From Chamaecrista fasciculata (Eukaryota; Streptophyta; Magnoliopsida; Fabales; Fabaceae), in assembly GCA_003254925.1 (NCBI GenBank), contig QANZ01034935.1, forward strand, positions 31,635 to 95,634: a stretch of DNA of 64,000 nucleotides, in the 5' to 3' direction. Positions 21,673-33,327 of this stretch are shown here, piece after piece. The position numbers were made by a program, and so were the translations under genes. The number at the start of each line of letters is the position of its first letter. Positions within the stretch are counted from its first letter, which is position 1. The notes below the pieces were generated by a model. The model saw nothing but the letters and a program-made list of their open reading frames with translations, was not told the DNA's origin and ran no database searches.

Positions 21673-22064
21673 TGTTGGGGATTTCTCACAATAATTTCGA
21701 GTCGCGTCTCTAGAACACTGTCCTGAAGAGATATTCCGGTATCCCACTGATTAGAAACCGGCACTCTCACAGGATTAAACGAAATCTTCCTCAATGTCAC
21801 ACAAAGAGGGATACAGAATAGCAGAAGAAAGATTTTGAGACTCTGATACAAAAGAGAGGCTGCTCATTATTTAGAAACTAGGGTTCTCATGCATATATAA
21901 TAGGTCTAATAAAATATTTATTTAATTATAATAATTAATAAAATATTTATTAATTATAATAATAAATAAAATAATATAACAAAAATAACTTCAACCCTCA
22001 TATCTCTTTTGTGTAAACAATGTGGGCTTATTTTACACACTCAATATTAGACTCAGGTCCAACA
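21673..22064 (-). repeat. 5' LTR of the copia element
   Basis: 392-bp partner of 17233-17624, with TG...CA ends. The outer flank CCACC matches the flank of the other LTR. Confidence 0.9.
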
Positions 22065-22069
22065 CCACC

Positions 22070-23366
22070 AATGAAATTGAACTTGAGTTGCATTACTATT
22101 ACTATTACGTTGCAATGGCAATCTAATTAATCATTTCAATGCGGCGATCAGAGTGATTCTTATCAAAGAAAAGAAAAATGAGTGAGGTAAAGATTTACAA
22201 CTCATATTACTTGAAAGATATACCGAGAGTAATTAAATTCTCCCGCGACATAGTGATAGTATCTTAAACTCTTTATGAGGGAAGTCTATATATATGTGTC
22301 CAAAAATAATTGAACAAATAATTAATAAGCTTTTATTTAAAGTTAACTCTCAATATCATAAAATAATATATTCAATATATATTTAAGCTTATTAATTATT
22401 TAACAACATATATTTAAACAAAATATTATGTCTCCAAAATAACTTTTTAAATTCGTAATTTAATAAGATAATTACTAATACTTTGAATTGTGCATTTTTT
22501 ATGAATATCAATCAATGCTGAGGGGCTTTTAAGAAAAAATATCAATCAATGCTTGCCCTTCTTTCTTTCTCTCTTCACTATTAAGAATTAAAAGCATTGA
22601 CTTTTACTTGCTTATTATTACTATTTTAGAAAGGAAAGGATGGTTCAATATCTTTTGTTTCATCCGTCTAAGAAATCAACTTATCTCAAATGGAATCACC
22701 CTTGAAAATGTCATTTTCCGCATATTATAATCTGTACATGATTACCTATATCTCTCCTTATGAGTTATGAATATGATGATTTACTGCACGAAAGGATATT
22801 GACTACTCGATATGTGTAAAGGGACAAATAAGATGAAAATAAAAACCAAAGGCAATTACTATTTCAACTCCAAACTAGTTTAATTTAATAATGTGTTTAG
22901 TGGGTGATATGTCTCCTCATTCTAAAAGGTTAATCAGCTCTTGAAAATGAAAGGAAAAGACAAATGAAGCTTAAATTAAAGAAAAGGAACCAAAAGAAAA
23001 AGAGTGGGCGACACAACACAAAGACACCCACAATGAAGGATCAATTATAATATTGTAGTCAGTCAATGGAAAGAGTATGCTTTTAGAAAAATGGAACCAT
23101 GAAAAACAAATAAGTGAAAGAAAAAGATAAAATTAAAGCAGTTAGAATTAAGAATATATGAAGATTGCAAGAGAGTAGATAATCTGGAAAAGCCGACAGC
23201 AGAATCCTAACGTCCCTAAGGTCCCCCCAATTGGTATTGGATTTTTGGGCCCCCATTCAAATACAATCCCCCAAGATTTCCTTCATCTAATACATCTTTT
23301 TTCATATCCTCTTTTACTTAATTCCATGATCTACATTAATAATCAAACAATAACTTTTTTTGGCCA
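22070..23366. other. Intergenic DNA, no gene recognised
   Basis: AT-rich, with short frames only. No repeat boundaries recognised. Confidence 0.5.
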
Positions 23367-23765
23367 AAATATCAATTTGGTCTTATATCTTTTGCTCAGT
23401 TCCCATTTTGGTCCCATATATTTTCTATTGCACTTTTGGTCCCATATCTTTGAGTCAGGTTCCAATTTGGTCCCACATCTTTTTTTTTGTTGCAGATTTG
23501 ATCTCATATCTTTGGATCAATTGGAGAACTGGTCCTATATTTTTGGGTCAGGTGCAAAAGTTGTCTCATATATTTGTAAAATGATCAACTAACGGTTAAT
23601 CCTTTTGCAAAGATATGAGACTAATTTTGCAACTTGACCAAAAGATATGAGACCAAATTGGGTTCTTTCAAAAAGATATGAGACAAAAAATGTAAGAAAA
23701 AATGTTAAAGGACCAAATTGAGAACTAAGCAAAAGATATAAGACCAAATTTACATGACATGGTGG
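23367..23765. repeat. Inverted-repeat element of TTTGGTCTCATATCTTT modules
   Basis: Modules AATTTGGTC.TATATCTTTTG at the left are mirrored by CAAAAGATAT.AGACCAAATT at the right. Overlapping frames (23245-23592, 23360-23584) encode only repeat peptides such as FGPISL and are not genes. Confidence 0.65.
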
Positions 23766-23876
23766 ATGGTTTATGACTTGTCAAATCGGATTATATTTGA
23801 TAGGAGTTTGGGCCCAAGTTCATAATTGTTAAATTAGAAGTAAAATTGGTGTTGAATTGAGAAAAAATTTTTAGGC

Positions 23877-24325
23877 CAAAGTCCTATTTTGGTCTCTCAT
23901 GTTTGTTCAAAGTTCTGTTTTGGTCTTTCAAGTTTTTTTCGTTCCATTTTGGTCCCTTAAGTTTCCAAAAAGTTCTACCGTAAGTCCGTGACTCTTTTTC
24001 TTGTCCATCCACTTTTTCCGTCAAAAAAAGGAAAAAAAATTAACTTTCACCTTCCAACAATTTTGCTCTTTTACATTAAGGTCCTTCCTTTTTATAAAAG
24101 AACAAAATTGTTGAGAGATGAAAATTAGTTTTTTTATTTATTTTTTAAACAGAAAAAGTGGATGGAAAAGAGCTAAAGACTAACGGTGAAACTTTTTAGA
24201 AACTTGAGGGACCAAAACGAAACTTTGAGTAAACATTAAGGACTAAAATGAAACAAAAAAATGTGAAGGACCAAAACAGAACTTTAAATAAATATGAGGG
24301 AAGAAAATAAAACTTTAGCCTAGAA
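23877..24325. repeat. Inverted-repeat element of TTTTGGTC modules
   Basis: The left arm GGCCAAAGTCCTATTTTGGT pairs with the right arm AAAATAAAACTTTAGCC. Sibling of 8186-8540. Confidence 0.6.
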
Positions 24326-24582
24326 CTAAAATGGATGTTGAATTGAGAAAAGAAAAGATTTTATTTAAATCGAGTGGGGAGGGAAAAATAAAAAATGGAA
24401 GAGTGTATTTGTTTGGGGTATAGTATTAGACTATTAGTAAAGAAAAGTGTCGGCGGAATTGAAGGCGTAAATGGAAAAGGGTAAATTAGTAGACTAATAC
24501 GATAAGGCGTTAGTCCTTCCGCATTTGGCGTTCGTATTGTTGTAGGCCATCACTCACTACTCTCTCTTATATAATAGAGGAA

Positions 24583-25080
24583 ACCTACTATTTGGTCCTT
24601 CCTTTTTCAAAATTTCAACTATTTGGTCCTTTCATTTTCAAAATAGACTATATAGTTCCTCAAAAATTAGAAATGTCAACTCGTTAGTCCCTGTAGCCTA
24701 TCTCTGTTACTAACATTGATGACTTGGCCGTTAAGTGCACATGTAATACGTTAAATGTCACATATTTAATTAGGACCACCTAAGGTTTGACATTTGGGAA
24801 TAATTCAATAGTTTATGCCTTATGGAAGCTTCACGTGTAATACAAATATTTGATTGTGTTTGTTGGTCCGATTTGGTTAGTTTAGGTGATTAGAATGCCA
24901 AAGTGGCATTTAACGGTGCTATTTAAGCATTTAACGTCTGATAGTTGACGATTATGATAAATGAAGGACTGAATAGTTGACATTTTTAATTTTTGAAGGA
25001 CCAACTAGTCTATTTCGAAAATGTAGGGACCAAATAGTTGAACTTGTGAAAAAGGAGGGACCAAATATTGTGCAGTAAAT
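24583..25080. repeat. Inverted-repeat element of CTATTTGGTCC modules
   Basis: The left tip AACCTACTATTTGGTCC is mirrored by GGGACCAAATATTGTGCAGT at the right. It shares the TTAAGTGCACATGT block with 6510-7002. It ends about 420 bp upstream of the endoglucanase ATG. Confidence 0.6.
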
Positions 25081-25316
25081 TGTATATTTATCTCTGACAA
25101 ATGCTTTTACCTTCACACCGACCTCCTTCAACTTACCTCTGAGCCCCACATGACATTGTTCCTTTAATTTCTCCACCATTTTCAGCCACTTCACTCTTCA
25201 TATAAATCAAAAAGAGAGAGAGAAAGAGAGAGAGGAAAAAGCCAAAAAAACAAACAAAAGAAAGAATTATTAAATTACTGTCAATTTCCGGGTTCCTTGA
25301 TACCTTCCTTTACCCC

Positions 25317-25323
25317 TATAAAG
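25317..25323 (+). promoter_or_regulatory. Likely TATA box of the GH9 gene
   Basis: TATAAAG sits 180 bp before the ATG at 25503, in a pyrimidine-rich stretch with CCCCTATAAAGA context. A transcript starting about 30 bp further on would have a 5' UTR of about 150 bp. A GA-rich microsatellite precedes it at 25208-25236. Confidence 0.5.
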
Positions 25324-25502
25324 ATAGCTCCCTATTATTTGCAGCATTATATTGCCCATTTTCTCTCTTGGGGATCGGAGATCAATGAGCTTCATTTTCA
25401 TGCTCCCTCAAGAAACCCCTTTTAATTTCTCCTCTGTTTGAACACATACATTCATTCAACACTAATTTTACACTGTTTTTGGTCTTCTAATTTGTGGTTA
25501 AC

Positions 25503-28500
25503 ATGGACAAGTTTCCATCTACTACATATATTGTTTTTGTTCTTGTTTGCCTACTACCATTTTCTGCTCTTGGTGGCCATGACTATGGCCAAGCTTTGAG
25601 TAAGAGCATTCTCTTCTTTGAGGCACAGAGATCTGGTTTTCTTCCTCACAACCAAAGAGTCACATGGAGGTCTCATTCTGGTCTCCAAGATGGCAAGGCT
25701 AGTGGGGTAAGTAATTAAATTACTCTCTTCACTTTTTAAAGGTAGATCTTGTAAATTATGGGGTTAATTAATATAATTAATGTTGGGTTTCTTGTGTTAA
25801 TATGTATGAATTTTGCAGGTAGATCTTGTTGGTGGGTACTATGATGCAGGGGACAATGTGAAGTTTGGTTTGCCCATGGCATTCACAGTCACAATGTTGT
25901 CATGGAGCATAATCGAGTATGGCAAGCAAATGGCTTCAATGGGTGAGCTTAGTCATGCCATGGAAGCTGTAAAATGGGGTACTGACTACTTTATCAAAGC
26001 CCATCCTCAACCGGATGTTCTCTATGGAGAGGTATTTTTTTTATTTTTTTATTTTTTTGGAGTAAATGGACAATTTGATCTCTAAAAGATTAAAATGTAT
26101 AGTTTAATCTCAAAAAGATTTAAATGATTTACTAATTAGTCTTTTTTAAGAATTAAATAGTATACCGTTTAAATTTTGTAAGGATTGAAAAGTATACTGT
26201 TTAAATTTTTTAAGGATTAAGAAGTATACCTTCTTAATCACATTTCAATCTTTCAGGGACGGGGTTGTCAACTCAATAATTTTTTAGGGACTAAATTGTT
26301 AGTTTACTGTTTTTTTTTCTTCAACCACCCACCCACTCAATTCACTTGTCAATTTCTTTCTCCTAGGAGTCAATTCCACAAAGTTGAAGTTGAACGGTTA
26401 AACCTATAAAATTCGGCATTCATTCATCTTAAAATTAATTAAGAGTAAAGAATGATAATTAATGTTGTTGTTTTGATTATTGACAATAATTAGGTGGGAG
26501 ATGGTAACAGTGACCATTACTGCTGGCAAAGGCCAGAGGAAATGACCACAGATCGCAGGGCTTACCGGATCGACCCGAGCAATCCCGGGTCGGATCTCGC
26601 CGGAGAAACTGCCGCAGCCATGGCGGCTGCTTCCATTGTCTTCCGACACTCTAACCCTTCTTATTCCGCCGAGCTTCTTCGCCACGCCTACCAGGTCTGT
26701 TCCATTTGTTAAATTTTTTTGAGCAAACATGAGGGACTAAAACAGAACGAAAAAAATTTGAGGGATCAAAACGGAACCTTGAACAAACACGAGGGACCAA
26801 AACAAAACGAAAAAAATTTGAAGGACCAAAACAAAATTTTGAGCCTAAATGAGAAATCAAAATAGGACTTACCAATTTCTTTTTAGTGAAAACAGTTGAA
26901 GTTGGAGTTAAATAGGCAGTTACACTTTTATGGCTCTTTTGTCAGATTGGTCGTTGGAGTTTGCAGCATAAGTTAGAGAGGCATTTATGGTGAATAATGC
27001 CTTTTTGGCGGAAAATAAGCAAGAATGTAAATGAAGGCCTTAATTTCTTTAACAATTTTTTTTGAAAGTTTAGATTTTCTCATAAAGAAAAAACCTAAGC
27101 AAGAAAGGCCAGTGAGTTTGGTTAAGGGAGTGAATTGTTATTTTTAATTTTATTTTTAGTATAGAGTGGCTCTTTAATTGATAAGAAGACCAAAAGGTTG
27201 AGGATAATCAAAGTGCATATTGGTAGATATACATTATTTTTTTCTTTTTGAAATTATGGTAGGTGAATTTATGTTTATTGCAATTTGAAAAAAAATGAAT
27301 CACATTAAAAGCGCACTTGCTCAGCACGTGCCATCACTGTCGGTGCTTGCTACCTCATTATCTTTAGTCTTTTTACTTGTCACTCTTCACTCTTCACAAA
27401 AGTCTTATAAGTTCACCGGTTGAAGTGCATTTTGATCCTATAATTTTTGCTAAAGTCTCAATTTGGTTCTATATCGTCGAGTCATGTTGCAGAATTAGTC
27501 TCATATATTTTAGTTAGATTGCAAAAATGATCTCATATCTTTAAGTTAGATGCAGAATTAGTCTCATATATTTGGAACAGGTTAGATTGAGGTGAAACTT
27601 TTTGCAAAAATATGGGACCAATTCTACAACTTGACCAAAAGATATGAGATCAAAAGTGATACGAGACCAAATTTATACTTTTTTTACAAAGATATTGGAC
27701 CAAAAGTGTAACAAACAAAAATTATAGGACCAAATTGAGACTTGAACAAAAATTATAAGACAAAAATGCACTTTAACCTAAGTTCAGTCGAACCTGTAGG
27801 TTCTTTTATGGTTTGCGCGGAAGAAAAAAGACAACGATATATTTTTTTGAAAAAAAAGAAAAAACAAAAGAAAAAGACGATAAGAATTCGAGGCAAGTTC
27901 TAATCTATGCATCTATAATTTCTGGGCAACTTTCACTGTACACTTCCCGCCCTTCAACACTGTTATTTCCATTTCTAATTTTTAAAATATTTATTAAATT
28001 ATTTAACTTTACTTAATTGAGTTAATTCACTATCAAGTTTCTATATGTGTACAGTATATAATCTGGTAGAGAAAAAGTTTAGGTGAGTTGGTTTAGATTA
28101 ACTCAAATTGGTCAATATATAATGAGTTTTTTAGAGAACAATATTTATTTTATATTCATTGAGTAAATTGTTTAACTTCCATTAGTTAATTAGATATAAT
28201 TTTACTCTTATTTATTTAATAACCATTGTAATTAACTTTATTATATGATAAAGAAGAAGGAACTAATTAGACAAAATGATAAAATTTATTTATTTTCAAA
28301 TGCCATACTAATTTCAGTTACACATCACTTATTAATATAACTTTATTATATTAAAATCTTAATAAATAAAAAACAATACATGATAGTGAAAACTTTAAAT
28401 TTTTAATAATTTCTTATTAATATGACCATGTTTAACTTTTATATGTTTGATGAATAAAAAAATTATATAGGCAAGATGAAACTTCTTACCTTTTTCTTTC

Positions 28501-31337
28501 GGGTTTGTGAAATTTCAGCTATTTGACTTTGCGGACAAATACAGAGGCAAGTATGATAGCAGCATTACAGTGGCACAAAAGTACTACCGATCCATCAGTG
28601 GCTACAATGTAAGTACTATGATCGATATTCTTTAAATCATATCTTAACAAACTCTAACCAACTAAAAAATAACATAAATATAATAAACTAGGGGCTTTGC
28701 GTGCCCTAACGGGCACGCAAATATGTATGTAAAATAAATAAGGGACTAAATTGTTAACTTAGTAAAGAAAGAGAGACCAAATAGTAAATTTTCTCTTATT
28801 TTTAATTCATAAGCTATAGTTTTAAACATGGACGACCAAAAAGGGGTGGGATAAAAATCATATCTTAACAAAATATTTCGTAATAATTTTGTTGTTTGAT
28901 GAATTGTGTAGGATGAATTGTTGTGGGCTGCTGCTTGGTTGTATCAAGCAAGTAATAACCAATATTACTTGGATTACCTTGGACGTAATGGTGATTCCAT
29001 GGGTGGAACTGGATGGTCCATGACTGAGTTTGGTTGGGATGTCAAATATGCTGGAGTTCAAACTTTGGTGGCCAAGGTAAACCGGCCGCGAACACTGATT
29101 TACAAAGCCTGATATTATAGTCACCGTCTAAACACAAATTACAAGTGCCCATCTTTGACACACACATGTATATATATATATATATATGTCAAAATGCACT
29201 TTTACTCCTATAACTTTTGTTTAGGTCTCAATTTAGTCCTATAACTTTTTTTGTTGCACTTTTGGTCCCATATCTTTGCAAAAAGTTGTAAATTTGGTCC
29301 CATATCTTTTGGTCAGGTTGCAAAATTGGTCTCATATTTTTACAAAAAGTTTCAATGTCAGTCTCACCTGATCCAAATATACGGGACAAATTCTGCATTT
29401 GACCCAAAGATATGAGACAAATTCGCAATCTGACCAAAATATATGAGACCAATTCTGCAACATGACCCAAGTATACGAAACCAAAAGTGTAACACGAGAC
29501 TAGATCTGCAACTTGAGCAAAAGATATGGGACTAAAAGTGCAACAAAAAAAGTTATAGGACTAAATTGAGACCTTAGCAAAAGTTATGAGACCAAAAATA
29601 CAATTTAACCTATATATATATTAATTCAATTCTTCCAAATGATTCAATAATCATTTATATACTCTTCTCAACTCTATCACTTATCCAATACGAAACTTCT
29701 TTAATTACTAAGTATACTAACAACTATCTAATATATATATATATATATATACAGTTCTTAATGCAAGGGAAAGCTGGTCATAATGTAGCAGTGTTTGAGA
29801 AGTACCAACAGAAGGCAGAGTACTTCATGTGTTCTTGCCTTGGAAAGGCTCCTCGCAATGTTCAAAAGAGTCCTGGTGGCCTCATATTCCGTCAGAGATG
29901 GAACAACATGCAATTTGTGACTAGTGCTTCTTTCTTAGCTACTGTCTACTCCGACTACCTCGCTTCTTCCGGCGCCGGTAAATACTTGCGATGCGCGTCC
30001 GGGAACGTCGCTCCGGCTCAGCTTTTGTCCCTTGCTAAATCCCAAGTTGACTACATTCTTGGAGACAATCCTAGAGGCACTAGTTATATGGTGGGCTATG
30101 GAAGCACTTACCCTCAAAGAGTTCACCATAGAGGTTCTTCCATTGTTTCTTTCAAGGTTAATCCTTCCTTTGTTACTTGCCGTGGAGGTTATGCCACTTG
30201 GTTTAGCAGGAAAGGTAGTGACCCTAATCTGCTTACTGGTGCTATTGTTGGTGGACCTGATGCTTATGATGACTTTGCTGATCAAAGAGATAACTATGAG
30301 CAAACTGAGCCTGCTACCTACAACAATGCTCCTCTTGTTGGTATCCTGGCTAGACTCTCTGCTGCTCATGCTGCCTATAATCAGCTCCTTCCAGGTATTA
30401 AGACACGTAGCAAGACTTACGTACAGTTCCTTTTATCTTTGCTATAAGGTTCCTCGATAAAAATAAGACATGTAGCAAATTTGTTTTGCATGACCAATCA
30501 TAGTAGAAAGAGAGTATTGAAGCTATATTTTTGCATAACCAATCATTAAAGAGATAGAATATAATTGAAACTTGTGATTGGAGGAATATCATAGCAAGCA
30601 TGTAAGGATCTGCATAGTGCATATAAGTTTTTTCCTTAATATTATTGCTGCTTCCTCATTTCTTTTGGATTTTCATTATAGAGGGTTCCCTTTAAGATCA
30701 AACAATTCCATCGAATTGAGTATGATTGTATGTGTGATAGCATCTACTATACCACGAATATCAATGAACCCGACTATTGAAATTGCTCATAACACCCTTT
30801 TTTAACTTCTAGAATCTATTTCTTAGTTCAAGATTCTGTTGTGCAAAAACAGGATATCCATTTGATCAATAATCATGAATTTCTTTCTTTTTTACAGTTG
30901 TTGTTCCTGCTCCTAAGCCTGTGGCCACTAAACCAAAGGTTACTATTACTCCAGCATCAGGTACTCTTGTGCAATTTCCTCCATTTTAATTTGTTTGAGC
31001 TTGACATATAGATGCTAATTGCTAACCCAAGAACTCCTCCTCCTCTTCAGGTCCAATTTCAGTGCAACAAAAGATGACAACTTCATGGGTTGTAAATGGA
31101 AGAACTTACTACAGGTACTCCACAGTGGTAACAAACAAGTCATCCAAAACTCTCAAGTCTCTCAATCTTTCAATATCGAAACTTTACGGTCCAATTTGGG
31201 GCCTCACGAAATCCGGCGATTCCTACACTTTCCCATCATGGCTCAACTCTCTGTCAGCAGGCAAGAGCCTTGAGTTTGTCTACATTCATTCTGCTTCTCC
31301 AGCAGATGTCTCTGTTGCCAAATACTTGTTGGATTGA
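25503..31337 (+). CDS. Secreted GH9 endo-1,4-beta-glucanase with CBM49 (8 exons)
   Basis: Class-C plant GH9 endoglucanase, hydrolysing beta-1,4-glucans in the cell wall. Exons: 25503-25706, 25819-26031, 26494-26694, 28519-28608, 28912-29076, 29755-30394, 30898-30960, 31051-31337, all GT-AG and in frame; 620 residues, the usual length for the class. Residues 1-24 are a signal peptide (hydrophobic [16 protein letters not shown]). The catalytic domain is about 25-500. The [12 protein letters not shown] motif (73-84) has the base/nucleophile Asp77 and Asp80. QRVHHRG holds His415-His416. The C-terminal signature [16 protein letters not shown] has the acid Glu476. A Pro/Lys-rich linker (about 505-525) joins the C-terminal domain (about 526-620, [18 protein letters not shown]...), which fits CBM49. 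No catalytic residue is missing, so it is probably functional. Introns 3, 4 and 5 have taken up transposon sequence. The ATG at 25503 is preferred over the in-frame 25494 ATG because it directly precedes the signal peptide; either is possible. Confidence 0.95.
26705..26880. repeat. Half inverted-repeat element in GH9 intron 3
   Basis: Only the GGACCAAAAC-type arm of the 8186/23877 family is present, starting 10 bp after the exon 3 donor. It gives rise to meaningless frames (26651-26875, 26404-26730). Confidence 0.55.
27421..27782. repeat. Inverted-repeat element in GH9 intron 3
   Basis: The left arm AAGTGCATTTTGATCCTATA is mirrored by GACAAAAATGCACTTTAACC. Forward GTCTCATATATTT and inverse AAATATGGGACC modules fill the arms. 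It lies in the 1.8-kb intron 3. Confidence 0.6.
28688..28851 (-). mobile_element. 164-bp Helitron-like element in GH9 intron 4
   Basis: On the minus strand it starts TCCCACCCC after a host A, and ends with the hairpin GCGTGCCCGTTAGGGCACGC (28699-28718), seven bases and CTAG, followed by a host T. An A/T target site, a 5' TC and a hairpin before CTRR are the Helitron hallmarks, and both ends fit here. The body matches 14323-14486 almost base for base. Non-autonomous. Confidence 0.6.
29187..29615. repeat. Inverted-repeat element in GH9 intron 5
   Basis: GTCAAAATGCACTTTTACTC at the left is inverted at the right (GACCAAAAATACAATTTAAC). GGTCCCATATCTTT modules recur. It is preceded by (TA)n at 29168-29187 and followed by (AT)n before the exon 6 acceptor. 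Confidence 0.65.
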
Positions 31338-32715
31338 CACAAGAAAAATTACAAAATGTGGTGTTGTGTAAGAACTGTGCAGCTATATACAAAATGTGCA
31401 GTGGGGAGAGGCTCTTTTCATTTTCCTTTTCCTCTTTTTGATCAAGTTTTCTTCTTCTTTCTTCTTCACTTGTTTCTGTTGCATTTGATGAGTAGGGGGT
31501 TAGATCATATTATTGTCTTTAGGTTAAATAAGATGTAAGGATTGGAGAAGAAAGGAGTGAAGAGACGACAAAACAAGTTAAGTGCTCATCCTCTTTCTCC
31601 TCCATTTCACATCTTATTATACAGAGTGAGCCATATACAAGAAAGGGACAACTTTTGAGAGAAACAGTTGAGAAGTGAAGAAGAAACAACTTCTCAATAC
31701 TTCAACAAGGAGTCATCATCACTTGTGTATTTTTAAACAGCTTTCGATGTCTTTTTGTGTTGTGATGTTGTAAGCTTTGCAACATTTTACTTACTACTAT
31801 GTATTACAACAGTTTGTGAGATACTATTATTGTACCTTGGTGCTTCGTTTGCATATTTTAAAATACAAATTGTATTATTTATTGGGCATTCTATTCTATC
31901 CAAAGATTAAATTTACTATTTCCTTTTTGATCAGCATTAAATTTGAAACTTTTCTGACAAACAATATCAGCGATTTGGCTTACAAAACAAACACCCACCA
32001 AAATTCACATTTTTTGGACTGTTTAGATTTGGTACTAAAAAGCAGGCCTCTTGTCTTAAAACAAAAGACATCCACTAAGAAAAACTAAGCTATGCCAATT
32101 TAAAGTGATCATTCTGCACTTGAGACAGACACCAATGTATCAAAGTTGAATATTGTTGCATTAAATAGCAACCAGAAGAACAACAAAATATAGACTTTTT
32201 AAATAAAAATATAAATAAAGTAAGTTTGTTTTGGGTCAAATCACATGCTATCCTTTCCAATAAGAAGATTATAACGACACCTGAACCAAACAAAAACTAG
32301 TAGCTTGTTATTCAATTGCTATCCATTAATTCCTTTCAATTCAAAATTAAAGGCATACACGAAAAGGCAAAAAGCTACCCATTCAATTAAAGGCATACCC
32401 AAACAAAATTAATAATAATAATAATAATAAAAATAAAAGCCTGTAGGAATTGAAAATGAGAAAAAAACTAGAAATTAACTAGGATTGGCACACATAGAGA
32501 ATAGTGATGTATGATTATAACTGAAGAAAACTAAGGACAAGGGTGAAGGGGTGAAAATACAAAAAAGTAGGGAATGAATGACATCAGAATTTGTTGATGA
32601 AAATGTGATTACTAACCCAATTTGGTCATGAAAATGTGAAAATGTGACATCAGAATTAGTCAGGTGCTTCTTGGTGGTTAAAGTGACCAATTCCGAAGGA
32701 AAAAAAAAAGGTCAA
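31338..32715. other. 3' UTR of the GH9 gene and intergenic DNA
   Basis: The first few hundred bases after the stop are T-rich and probably hold the 3' UTR; no exact poly(A) site can be fixed. Further on there is an (AAT)n microsatellite at about 32409-32430 and no supported gene. Confidence 0.5.
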
Positions 32716-33098
32716 TATAAATTTGGTCTCATATCTTCTCCTAAGTTCCCAATTTGGTCCTATATACTTTTTGTGGTACTTTTGGTCTCATATATTTGCA
32801 AAAGGTTCCAATTTGGTCCTATATCATTTTTTGTCTCATATCTTTTGCTTAGGTTGCAGAATTTGTCACATATCCTTACCCAAAGATATAAGACCACTTT
32901 TGCACCTAACCCAAAGATATAAGACCAATTCTGCAATTGACCCAAAGATATGAGACAAAATCTGCAACAATAAAAGATATAAGACTGAAATGGAACCTGA
33001 CCTAAAGATACAAGACAAAAAATGCAACAAAAAAAAAATATAAGACCAAATTTAGAACTCAACAAAAAATATGAGACCAAATTTGCACTTTGTCCCAA
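32716..33098. repeat. Inverted-repeat element upstream of the DUF1475 gene
   Basis: The left tip ATAAATTTGGTCTCATATCT is inverted at the right (ATATGAGACCAAATTTGCAC). It ends about 230 bp before the DUF1475 start codon. Frames at 32644-33116 on both strands are repeat translations. Confidence 0.65.
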
Positions 33099-33327
33099 AA
33101 AAAAAAAAGAAGGCATGTGATGCAGTTTTTTGTTTCATGCTGACGTGGCAAATGGTGGGGCGTTGGATCAAGTAGATTTTTGTGCATTTTCAAACTTTGC
33201 AACGTGGTTCTACCATGTCCTTGTTTTATCGAATGACTTCTTCGACAATTTATTCAATCAATTCAATGCATAACCTTCTCCGACTCTTCTTCTACTTTTC
33301 TTCTTCTTCTTCAACATTTCGTTAACC

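Larger units (their letters stand above)
17233..22064 (-). mobile_element. Ty1/copia LTR retrotransposon, complete but defective
   Basis: 4,832 bp bounded by two 392-bp LTRs (TGTTGG...CCAACA) and a 5-bp target duplication, CCACC, at 17228-17232 and 22065-22069. Gene order in minus orientation is integrase, reverse transcriptase, RNase H, which is the copia order. A polypurine tract (GTGGGGGAT) abuts the 3' LTR. pol is broken by stops and frameshifts, and gag is not recognisable. A LysM-like host gene fragment lies next to the 5' LTR. No clear initiator-methionine primer site follows the 5' LTR. The element must have moved with proteins supplied in trans. Confidence 0.9.

Noticed and set aside
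29935-30460. Long frames antisense and in a second plus frame within GH9 exon 6 (144 and 142 codons)
   Set aside because: They overlap the clearly coding GH9 catalytic exon and are composition shadows (Leu-rich, no domain).
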